This document shows positions 1 through 5,558 of a DNA stretch of 7,146 nt, in pieces; within the stretch, counting starts at the first letter, position 1, and every line of letters begins with the position of its first letter. The DNA comes from an uncultured Actinomycetes bacterium (GTDB lineage Bacteria > Actinomycetota > Actinomycetes > S36-B12). Made by a program: the position numbers and the translations under genes. The stretch is from assembly GCA_905181745.1 (NCBI GenBank), contig CAJIYV010000127.1, positions 1 to 7,146 of the forward strand. Reading direction: 5' to 3'. The notes under the pieces were generated by a model that worked only from the letters and a program-made list of their open reading frames with translations, made no database searches and had not been told where the DNA came from.

Positions 1-1
1 C

Positions 2-280
2 GTGACCAGTATGAATGCTTTGGCTGTCGGCATTGCCGCGTGGCGACTCGGAGCGGGCCGAGCCAGAAAAGAAGACCAAGTGTCCCTTGGCGCGGGCATT
101 GCATTGCATGCGAAGCCAGGACAAGAAATTCAAGCGGGCCAACCACTGCTCACCATGTTCACCGACGAAGAGGGCAGGTTCGAAGTCGCACAACAAGCAT
201 TGGATGAAGCACCTATTACGATTGGGTCACCTGAGCAACGAAAACAACATCTTCCCCTTATTATTGAGCGCATCAGCTAA
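2..280 (+). CDS. deoA: Thymidine phosphorylase, C-terminal fragment (5' end outside window)
   Basis: Thymidine phosphorylase splits thymidine (and deoxyuridine) with phosphate into the base and 2-deoxyribose 1-phosphate in the cytoplasm. Only the last 92 residues are here; family members are about 430-440 residues. The visible part is the C-terminal alpha/beta (PYNP_C) domain. It starts with a VTSMNALAVG stretch matching the VSEMDTRALG segment of E. coli DeoA, continues with GAGRAR, and then shows the SLGAGIALHAKPGQEIQAG / PLLTMF pattern that closes this fold. The GTG at position 2 is therefore an internal valine, not a start. The stop TAA is at 278-280, followed at once by the ribosome binding site of the cupin gene, so the two are very likely co-transcribed. 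Its product enters the pathway completed by the mutase and aldolase genes on the other strand. A pyrimidine-nucleoside phosphorylase of broader specificity cannot be excluded from the C-terminus alone. Confidence 0.9.
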   Translation: MTSMNALAVGIAAWRLGAGRARKEDQVSLGAGIALHAKPGQEIQAGQPLLTMFTDEEGRFEVAQQALDEAPITIGSPEQRKQHLPLIIERIS

Positions 281-285
281 AGGAG
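281..285 (+). promoter_or_regulatory. Ribosome binding site of the cupin gene
   Basis: AGGAG lies directly after the deoA TAA and 4 nt (TAAA) before the ATG at 290. It fixes the cupin start and shows that the gene is translated from the deoA message by its own initiation rather than by stop-start overlap. Confidence 0.75.
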
Positions 286-289
286 TAAA

Positions 290-667
290 ATGCCAGAGTT
301 AATTCCTGCCCCCGTTCAAATCCCGGTTCCTGGGGGAAAAGTTATTGAAGAATATGCCGGTCATGTCGCCACGGGCGACGACCGTGTGTCCATTGCCCAC
401 ATGGTGGCTCCGGCTGGGTGGACCGAGCCCGAACAAACCCCAGAGTTTGATGAATTCACCGTTGTGTTGGAAGGTTCGCTCACTGTTGATTCTGAGCACG
501 GGCCCACACTCGTTAAGGCTGGTCAAGCAATTGTTGCTCGAGGCGGTGAGTGGGTCCGATATCACACCGAAGACGGAGCCCGCTACATGTCTATCTGTGT
601 CCCGGCTTTTATGCCAGACACGGTGCACCGTGCTGACGAGGATCATAACGTTTACGACCCGGAGTAA
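290..667 (+). CDS. Small single-domain cupin lacking the canonical metal-binding histidines
   Basis: A 125-residue cytoplasmic protein made of one cupin beta-barrel. The frame of cupin motif 1 is kept: G43, then E55 with six residues to G62 (DEFTVVLEG). However, the two histidines expected at about 48-51 are replaced by E/Q/T/P (segment EPEQTPEFDEF). In motif 2 (G78 to about T93, AGQAIVARGGEWVRYH) the usual Pro is Arg84 and the metal His position is Val89; a His occurs only at 92. This ligand loss recalls EutQ-type cupins. The function is unknown. The gene starts 9 nt after the deoA stop with a strong AGGAG and precedes add, so a role linked to nucleoside or sugar-phosphate use (binding, isomerisation or regulation) is an inference from position only. 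There is no signal peptide or membrane segment. The cupin fold is well supported; the function is not. Confidence 0.85.
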   Translation: MPELIPAPVQIPVPGGKVIEEYAGHVATGDDRVSIAHMVAPAGWTEPEQTPEFDEFTVVLEGSLTVDSEHGPTLVKAGQAIVARGGEWVRYHTEDGARYMSICVPAFMPDTVHRADEDHNVYDPE

Positions 668-735
668 AAAGCCGTCAGAGCCAACTTGCATGTCGCCCAG
701 AGGTTACGGCTGGGATCGCACCAGCGCAGGTGGGC

Positions 736-741
736 TAAGTT
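736..741 (+). promoter_or_regulatory. Candidate -10 element for leaderless add transcript
   Basis: TAAGTT fits the actinobacterial TANNNT -10 pattern and ends 6 nt before the add ATG at 748, so transcription would begin at or next to the start codon. There is no usable Shine-Dalgarno at normal spacing (only a G run at 742-746, 1 nt from the ATG), which fits leaderless translation. No convincing -35 box is seen near 713-718. Read-through from the deoA-cupin message is equally possible. Confidence 0.35.
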
Positions 742-747
742 GGGGGT

Positions 748-1878
748 ATGAGCAATGACGCCGCAGCATCTTTCCCCGTTCCCCTTGATGTGATCATTGA
801 AGCCCCCAAGGTGTTGCTCCATGACCACCTTGATGGTGGGTTGCGACCGCAAACCGTAATCGATCTTGCGGCAGCGTCCGGGTATTCTGAACTGCCTGCG
901 ACAGATGCAGAGTCACTGGGTCGCTGGTTTTCAGAGGCCGCTTACTCGGGTTCCCTTGAGCGTTACCTCGAAACCTTTAAGCACACGGTGGGGGTTACCC
1001 AGAGCGTTGACGCTCTTTCCCGGGTTGCGCGCGAATGTGCTGAAGATTTAGCGGCCGACGGTGTGGTGTACGCCGAAGTGCGCTTTGCCCCTGAGCTCCA
1101 CGTGGAAAAAGGGCTTGCTGAGCGCGAGATCATCGATGCTGTTCTTGATGGCTTTGAGTCTGGTGTTGTTGCAGCCGCTAGCAGCGGTCGTACTATTCGG
1201 ATTGGGGTGCTACTCACGGCCATGCGAACGGCCGCGAATTCACGTTCGATCGCCGAACTCTCTGTCCAGTATCGCGACAAGGGAGTTGTCGGCTTTGACA
1301 TTGCTGGTGCCGAGGCTGGCTTTCCGCCCACCCGCCACCTTGACGCTTTCGAGTTTTTGCGCCGAGAGAATGCACATTTCACCATTCACGCGGGTGAGGC
1401 TTTTGGACTGCCTTCTATTTGGGAAGCGATTCAGTGGTGTGGGGCAGACCGATTAGGCCATGGTGTTCGCATTATGGATGACATCACAATTCAGCCTGAT
1501 GGATCTGTCGAGCTGGGAAATCTCGCGGCATACGTCCGCGACCGACGCATTCCGTTGGAGTTGTGTCCCACCTCTAATGTTCAGACCGGTGCCGCCGAAT
1601 CCATTGCATCCCATCCCATTGGTGTGTTGCGCACACTTGGTTTCCGAGTCACAGTGAATACGGATAACCGCTTAATGTCAGGTACTTCCATGTCACACGA
1701 GATGGATCTGCTGAGCCAAGCATTTGGCTGGGGGCTAAAAGACATGCAGTGGTTGACAACCAACGCGATGAAGAGCGCATTTATTGGCTTTGACGAGCGA
1801 TTAGAAATCATCAACACTCAAATCAAGCCTGGGTATGCCCGGGTTCGCTCAGAACTGGAAATGCGACTGAATGATTAA
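748..1878 (+). CDS. add: Adenosine deaminase
   Basis: A 376-residue cytoplasmic TIM-barrel amidohydrolase that hydrolyses adenosine and deoxyadenosine to inosine and deoxyinosine plus ammonia, as purine salvage and catabolism. Zinc ligands and catalytic residues are in place: H25 and H27 in LHDHLDGG, H214 and proton-shuttle E217 in IHAGE, H238 in RLGHG, and D306 in NTDNRLMS. Other family signatures are YAEVRFAPELH (108-118), GFDIAGAEAG (182-191) and LCPTSNVQT (272-280). The residue after the zinc Asp is N307, where many adenosine deaminases have a second Asp that contacts substrate N7; I recall TDN as usual in the actinobacterial branch. The ATG at 748 is chosen because the HxH motif follows at the normal distance; it lacks a clear Shine-Dalgarno and sits 80 nt after the cupin stop. 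Length is normal for bacterial Add. Sharing a strand with deoA fits a salvage operon. Adenine deaminase is less likely given the overall signature. Confidence 0.96.
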   Translation: MSNDAAASFPVPLDVIIEAPKVLLHDHLDGGLRPQTVIDLAAASGYSELPATDAESLGRWFSEAAYSGSLERYLETFKHTVGVTQSVDALSRVARECAEDLAADGVVYAEVRFAPELHVEKGLAEREIIDAVLDGFESGVVAAASSGRTIRIGVLLTAMRTAANSRSIAELSVQYRDKGVVGFDIAGAEAGFPPTRHLDAFEFLRRENAHFTIHAGEAFGLPSIWEAIQWCGADRLGHGVRIMDDITIQPDGSVELGNLAAYVRDRRIPLELCPTSNVQTGAAESIASHPIGVLRTLGFRVTVNTDNRLMSGTSMSHEMDLLSQAFGWGLKDMQWLTTNAMKSAFIGFDERLEIINTQIKPGYARVRSELEMRLND

Positions 1879-1903
1879 ATTACGAGTCGTGGTGAGGTAA
1901 CCT

Positions 1904-2153
1904 ATGGCCTCTATTCGCGGCACATGGATTGAAGACTAGGACCGCATCTAACTAGTGCGCCCCTCATTGGATCGTACCCGGGCAGTCATGGATCGAGTTG
2001 ATACAGATCTTGAAATCGCCAAAGACATTGTGGAAATCACCGGGAAAGTGATTGAAGCGAGCGGTCGCGTTGAGGCTAAAACTTCCCATTGTTTTCTTTG
2101 GTAAGAAATTCAACCAAGTTGGTTATGAAATCGGTATTGAGTCCTTTATTTAA
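1904..2153 (+). pseudogene. Decayed small gene of unknown family (two in-frame stops, one frameshift)
   Basis: An ATG at 1904 follows a GAGG (1894-1897) at 6-nt spacing. The reading frame gives MASIRGTWIED, then TAG (1937-1939), DRI, then TAA (1949-1951), and then an open run of protein-like sequence including DRVDTDLEIAKDIVEITGKV and ending in VEAKT near 2081. At about 2082-2087 the coding signal moves to another frame, which reads PIVFFGKKFNQVGYEIGIES plus two more residues and stops at TAA 2151-2153. Joined, the pieces make about 83 codons; the span of 250 nt is one base off a multiple of three. I do not recognise the family. The hydrophilic, helix-prone middle and the aromatic C-terminal piece look like real protein, not random translation. 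The longest unbroken stretch (1955-2104, GTG start) could still be a short expressed ORF. Sequencing error is possible but would need three separate errors. Confidence 0.5.
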
Positions 2154-2227
2154 TCTATTTGCAGGGCAATCGCCCAGAACCCCCGCATACCTGTCAGTAC
2201 AGATCAAAGCTCGTCAGCGAGAGTCAG
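2154..2227. other. Remainder of the convergent intergenic region, no strong terminator
   Basis: This is where messages from add (plus) and the dehydrogenase pair (minus) must end. Two small hairpins are visible. GGGC/GCCC with an AATC loop lies at 2164-2175. CTCG/CGAG with a 4-nt loop lies at 2210-2221, just beyond the minus-strand stop and followed on that strand by CTTTGATCT. Neither has more than four base pairs or a proper U-tract, so termination may be Rho-dependent. The rest shows no gene on either strand. Confidence 0.3.
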
Positions 2228-3100
2228 TTACATCCCCATTGGGTGCCATACGGTTTTCACTTCGGTGAAAGCGCGCAGGCGTGAAAGGCTCGGGGTTGCT
2301 TGCCAATCGGGGTTTACTGGGGCGCTGCGTACTCGCTTGACCGTTCCGGCTGCTTCAATTTGGAGAGCTTTTTGTAGTTCGGGATCGGTTATTCCGGTGA
2401 GGTCGAGTGCGTTTACGTCACCGTGGCTGGCAAGTGAAGGCATAATCTCGGCCGGGTCGCCGGTGAGAATGTTGATATTTCCGGCGATTACATCACTAGT
2501 TGCCAGGCACTCACTGAGGGTGATTGCTGGGATAGGTGAGGCCGTGCTGGCAATCACGATGACGGAGTTTCCGCTGGTGATGATCGGTGCGATCACACTG
2601 ATCAACCCCAACAAGCTCGAATCCGCTGGGGCGACTGCTGCGACGACCCCGGTTGGCTCGGGAATGCTGAAGTTGAAAAACGGCCCGGAGACCGGGTTGG
2701 TGTTACCGAGTACTTGGGCGTACTTGTCGGCCCAACCCGCGTACCAGAGGACACGGTCAATCGCTTGGTCAGTTTGGTTGGTGGCCTTTTTGGCACTGAC
2801 GGCTTCGGCGTCTTGTATGTCACTGATGAATTGGTCTTTGCGACCTTCCATTACCTCGGCGATTCGGTAAAGAACTTGCCCGCGGTTGTAGGCCGTGGCT
2901 TTTGACCACGAGTTGAAACCTGTGCGCGCCGCGAGGACGGCATCGCGGGCATCTTTACGACTGGCCTTGGCAACGTTTGCTAAGAACTCACCTTGGCTGT
3001 TTGTGGCTTCATAAGTGCGCCCTGATTCACTTCGTGGGAATGCTCCGCCCACAAAGAGTTTATGGGTCTTTCGGACTTCAATGCGGTCGTTGCCGATCAT
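2228..3100 (-). CDS. Aldehyde dehydrogenase-like protein without catalytic residues (ALDH16 second-domain type)
   Basis: A 290-residue protein covering only the N-terminal and cofactor-fold part of the aldehyde dehydrogenase superfamily (full enzymes are about 480). It keeps the opening pattern (LFVGGAFPRSESGRTYEATNS), the AGWADKY segment (121-127) and PEPTGVVAAVAPAD (147-160). The catalytic-Asn motif PWNFP is replaced by APADSS, the cofactor-lysine motif LKPAE by IASTAS (183-188), FTGS by LTGITDPE, and the whole catalytic Cys/Glu domain is absent. The protein ends in FTEVKTVWHPMGM. It is probably a non-catalytic partner of the adjacent full enzyme, like the inactive C-terminal domain of two-domain ALDH16. 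The ATG overlaps the upstream stop as ATGA and has a strong GAGGAG site, so it is translated on purpose and in step with its partner. The frame is clean throughout, which argues against a decaying gene. No catalysis of its own is expected. Confidence 0.85.
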   Translation of the reverse strand: MIGNDRIEVRKTHKLFVGGAFPRSESGRTYEATNSQGEFLANVAKASRKDARDAVLAARTGFNSWSKATAYNRGQVLYRIAEVMEGRKDQFISDIQDAEAVSAKKATNQTDQAIDRVLWYAGWADKYAQVLGNTNPVSGPFFNFSIPEPTGVVAAVAPADSSLLGLISVIAPIITSGNSVIVIASTASPIPAITLSECLATSDVIAGNINILTGDPAEIMPSLASHGDVNALDLTGITDPELQKALQIEAAGTVKRVRSAPVNPDWQATPSLSRLRAFTEVKTVWHPMGM

Positions 3101-4539
3101 GAGGTCTCCTCGCTCGTGAGGTAGGCACCCAAGCCTTGCACGCCACCTTCGCGTCCGAAACCAGATTCCTTGTAGCCGCCAAATGGGCTTGTCGGGTCAA
3201 AACGATTAAAGGTATTTGCCCAGACAACGCCGGCCCGAACCTTGTTGGCCATTGCGAGAATGCGACTTCCCTTTTCGGTCCAGATTCCGGCACTGAGTCC
3301 GTAGGGAGTGTTATTCGCTTTCTCAATTGCTTCATCGGGGGTCCGGAAAGTGAGAACACTGAGTACTGGTCCAAAAATTTCCTCGCGGGCAATACGGTGG
3401 GCTTGCGTGACGTTGGTAAACACTGTGGGAGCGAACCAGAAACCTTTCTGTGGAATCACGCAATCAGGACTCCAACGTTGGGCGCCTTCATCTTCACCAC
3501 TCTTGGTCAAGTCAATAATTCGATCGAGTTGCTCACGTGAATTAATCGCACCGATATCGGTGTTTTTATCTAATGGGTCACCTAGGCGAAGCGTGACCAG
3601 TCTGCGTTTGAGGGAATCAATTGTTTGTTCAGCGATACTCTCTTGCAGCAGTAGTCGACTTCCAGCGCAGCAGACGTGCCCTTGATTGAAGAAGATGCCG
3701 TTGACAATTCCCTCGACTGCTTGGTCAATCGGGGCATCATCAAAAACAATATTTGCCGCTTTGCCACCCAGCTCAAGGGTTAACCTCTTGTGAGTTCCCG
3801 CGATTTGTCGTTGGATCGCTTGGCCCACCGCGGTGCTGCCGGTGAATGCCACCTTGTTGACATCGGGATGCTCAACAAGCATCCGACCGGTCTCGCCGGC
3901 ACCGGTAATAATATTGACGACACCGGGGGGCAGGTCCGCTTGCTGGCAAATTTCTGCGAAGAGAAGAGCAGTGAGGGAAGTTGTTTCGGCTGGTTTGAGC
4001 ACCACAGTATTCCCGGTTGCCAGGGCGGGAGCAATCTTCCAAGCAAGCATAAGTAGCGGGAAATTCCACGGGATCACTTGAGCAACCACGCCCAGTGGAC
4101 GGGGGTTATCGCCGTAACCGGCGAATTCGAGCTTGTCGGCCCAGCCCGCGTGGTAGAAAAAGTGAGCTGCTGCAATGGGAATGTCAACATCGCGACTTTC
4201 TCTGATTGGCTTGCCGTTGTCGAGTGTTTCTAGGACAGCAAGCTCACGTGAACGCTCTTGGATGAGTCGGGCGATGCGAAAGAGATACTTGCCACGATCG
4301 CGGCCAGACATCTTTGACCAAGTTTTGTCATAGGCCTTGCGCGCAGCCATCACGGCCGCATTGACATCTTCCTCGTTGGCGTGCGCAATTTCGGCGAGTA
4401 CTTCTTCGGTTGCGGGGTTAATTGTCTTAAACGGATTGCCATGTCCAGGGGTGAATTCGCCATTAATGAACAGATCGTTGGAACTGTTAATGTTCACGAT
4501 GGCGGTGGACTCCGGGGCCGGAGCATATTGGAAAGTCAT
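3097..4539 (-). CDS. NAD-dependent aldehyde dehydrogenase, full length
   Basis: A 480-residue soluble enzyme oxidising an aldehyde to its acid with NAD(P)+. In this operon the likely substrate is acetaldehyde released by DeoC. All key positions are present: N159 in PWNFP, K182 and E185 in LKPAE (an acidic residue here fits NAD preference), the FTGS cofactor loop at 232-235, general base E256 in ELGGK, catalytic C290 in NQGHVCCAGSR, and E387 in EEIFGPV. The C-terminal oligomerisation part (SPFGGYKESGFGREGG) is intact. The ATG at 4539 is chosen because an earlier in-frame start would run into deoC and add non-family sequence; a weak purine-rich AGAGAGAAG lies upstream. The gene follows deoC by 19 nt and overlaps the next gene by 4 nt. 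Sequence and partner point to the ALDH16-like group; a betaine-aldehyde or other general aldehyde role is the alternative. Confidence 0.94.
   Translation of the reverse strand: MTFQYAPAPESTAIVNINSSNDLFINGEFTPGHGNPFKTINPATEEVLAEIAHANEEDVNAAVMAARKAYDKTWSKMSGRDRGKYLFRIARLIQERSRELAVLETLDNGKPIRESRDVDIPIAAAHFFYHAGWADKLEFAGYGDNPRPLGVVAQVIPWNFPLLMLAWKIAPALATGNTVVLKPAETTSLTALLFAEICQQADLPPGVVNIITGAGETGRMLVEHPDVNKVAFTGSTAVGQAIQRQIAGTHKRLTLELGGKAANIVFDDAPIDQAVEGIVNGIFFNQGHVCCAGSRLLLQESIAEQTIDSLKRRLVTLRLGDPLDKNTDIGAINSREQLDRIIDLTKSGEDEGAQRWSPDCVIPQKGFWFAPTVFTNVTQAHRIAREEIFGPVLSVLTFRTPDEAIEKANNTPYGLSAGIWTEKGSRILAMANKVRAGVVWANTFNRFDPTSPFGGYKESGFGREGGVQGLGAYLTSEETS
3106..3111 (-). promoter_or_regulatory. Ribosome binding site of the ALDH-like partner gene
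   Basis: GAGGAG on the minus strand lies 5 nt before the ATG at 3100, inside the last codons of the upstream dehydrogenase gene. Together with the 4-nt ATGA overlap it sets the start of the short protein and indicates translational coupling. Confidence 0.7.
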
Positions 4540-4558
4540 TGGCGTCTTCTCTCTCGCT

Positions 4559-5524
4559 CTAATCAATTGTGACGTAGTCGGGGCCCGAGTAATGGCCAGA
4601 TAGCATTTTTTGTCGTTGCTGGAGCAGGTCGTTGAGCAAAGTAGAGGCTCCAAAGCGGAAAAGGTCTGGGGTGAGCCAAGCATCCCCCACGGTTTCATTC
4701 ACCACAACCAAATATTTAATTGCGTCTTTACTCGTTTTGATTCCGCCGGCGGCCTTCACGCCAATCCTGACGTTCGTCTGCGTGTAATAGTCGCGAACAG
4801 CCTCTAGCATCACCAAGGTCACGGGCAACGTTGCTGCAGGAGCCACCTTGCCCGTGCTGGTCTTGATGAAGTCAGCACCGGCTTTCATGGCAAGCCAGCT
4901 GGCTTTTCGGACATTGTCCAAAGTCTTTAACTCACCGGTTTCAAGGATTACTTTGAGGTGGGCGTCACCGCATGCCTCCTTAATGGCAACGATTTCTTCA
5001 AAGACTTTGCCAAAATTCCCAGCAAGGAAAGCCCCGCGGTCAATCACCATGTCAATTTCATCGGCACCGGCAGCAACCGCCTCTCTCGTGTCAAGGAGCT
5101 TTACGCCGAGTGAGGCCCGACCACTGGGGAATGCGGTAGCCACCGCGGCAACGTGGATTCGATCCCCGACAACTTCCCGCGCAGCGGGGACTAGGTCGCC
5201 GTAGACACAGACAGCGGCAACGCTCGGCGTAGACGGGTCGGTCGGATCAGGATGCAGGGCTTTTGAGCACATTGCTGCGACTTTGCCCGGAGTGTCCGCG
5301 CCTTCCAGCGTGGTCAGATCTACCATGGAAATTGCGGTGTCAATTGCCCACATCTTGGACTCTTTTTTAATCGACCGTGTTCCTAAGGCTGCTGCCCTGG
5401 CTTCAGCACCAACTTGGTCAACGCCGGAAAGCCCGGCGAGGAGCGCCTCCAAGCCCTTATGGCTTGAGGGGGTCTGCAGGTTAGGGGACTGGCTGTCAAC
5501 GGGCTGACTATCAAGGGAAGACAC
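4559..5524 (-). CDS. deoC: Deoxyribose-phosphate aldolase
   Basis: A 321-residue class I (Schiff-base) aldolase that splits 2-deoxyribose 5-phosphate into glyceraldehyde 3-phosphate and acetaldehyde in the cytoplasm. The Schiff-base lysine is K221 in GADFIKTSTGK, the second catalytic lysine K257 in GVKAAGG, and the catalytic Asp D158 in DEIDMV. The protein is about 60 residues longer than E. coli DeoC (259) and resembles the long human DERA form: RSIKKES then IDLTTL-like VDLTTLEGADTPGK (68-81) near the N-terminus and FRFGASTLLND (289-299) near the C-terminus. The first 22 residues are rich in Ser, Pro and Gln and are probably disordered. The start is GTG at 5524, supported by CAGGTAGG 8 nt upstream. 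It lies 34 nt after the mutase stop and 19 nt before the aldehyde dehydrogenase, so the substrate source, the aldolase and the aldehyde sink are in pathway order. No frame damage is seen. Confidence 0.96.
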   Translation of the reverse strand: MSSLDSQPVDSQSPNLQTPSSHKGLEALLAGLSGVDQVGAEARAAALGTRSIKKESKMWAIDTAISMVDLTTLEGADTPGKVAAMCSKALHPDPTDPSTPSVAAVCVYGDLVPAAREVVGDRIHVAAVATAFPSGRASLGVKLLDTREAVAAGADEIDMVIDRGAFLAGNFGKVFEEIVAIKEACGDAHLKVILETGELKTLDNVRKASWLAMKAGADFIKTSTGKVAPAATLPVTLVMLEAVRDYYTQTNVRIGVKAAGGIKTSKDAIKYLVVVNETVGDAWLTPDLFRFGASTLLNDLLQQRQKMLSGHYSGPDYVTID

Positions 5525-5532
5525 GCACCAAG

Positions 5533-5540
5533 CCTACCTG
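5533..5540 (-). promoter_or_regulatory. Ribosome binding site of deoC
   Basis: CAGGTAGG on the minus strand lies 8 nt before the GTG at 5524, between the mutase stop and deoC. It supports the GTG as the real start of the long N-terminal form. Confidence 0.5.
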
Positions 5541-5558
5541 TTCGGGCGCTGAGATCGT

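Noticed and set aside
963..1385. 140-codon open frame on the minus strand
   Set aside because: It is antisense to add with Ser/Arg/Thr-rich composition typical of shadow frames.
2112..2124. Palindrome AACCAA-G-TTGGTT as an operator or terminator
   Set aside because: It lies inside the decayed coding piece (FNQVGY), its one-base centre cannot form a hairpin loop, and there is no adjacent promoter, so chance is likely.
2265..2870. 201-codon open frame on the plus strand
   Set aside because: It lies antisense to the intact dehydrogenase-like gene, its translation has no family features, and the minus frame explains the conservation.
2228..3100. Dehydrogenase-like gene as a degraded pseudogene
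   Set aside because: The frame is clean over 290 codons with a strong ribosome binding site and ATGA coupling. The missing residues match a known inactive-domain type rather than random decay.
4540..4698. N-terminal extension of the full-length aldehyde dehydrogenase to an ATG at 4698
   Set aside because: It would overlap deoC by about 140 nt and add 53 residues with no family similarity. The ATG at 4539 gives a normal 480-residue enzyme.
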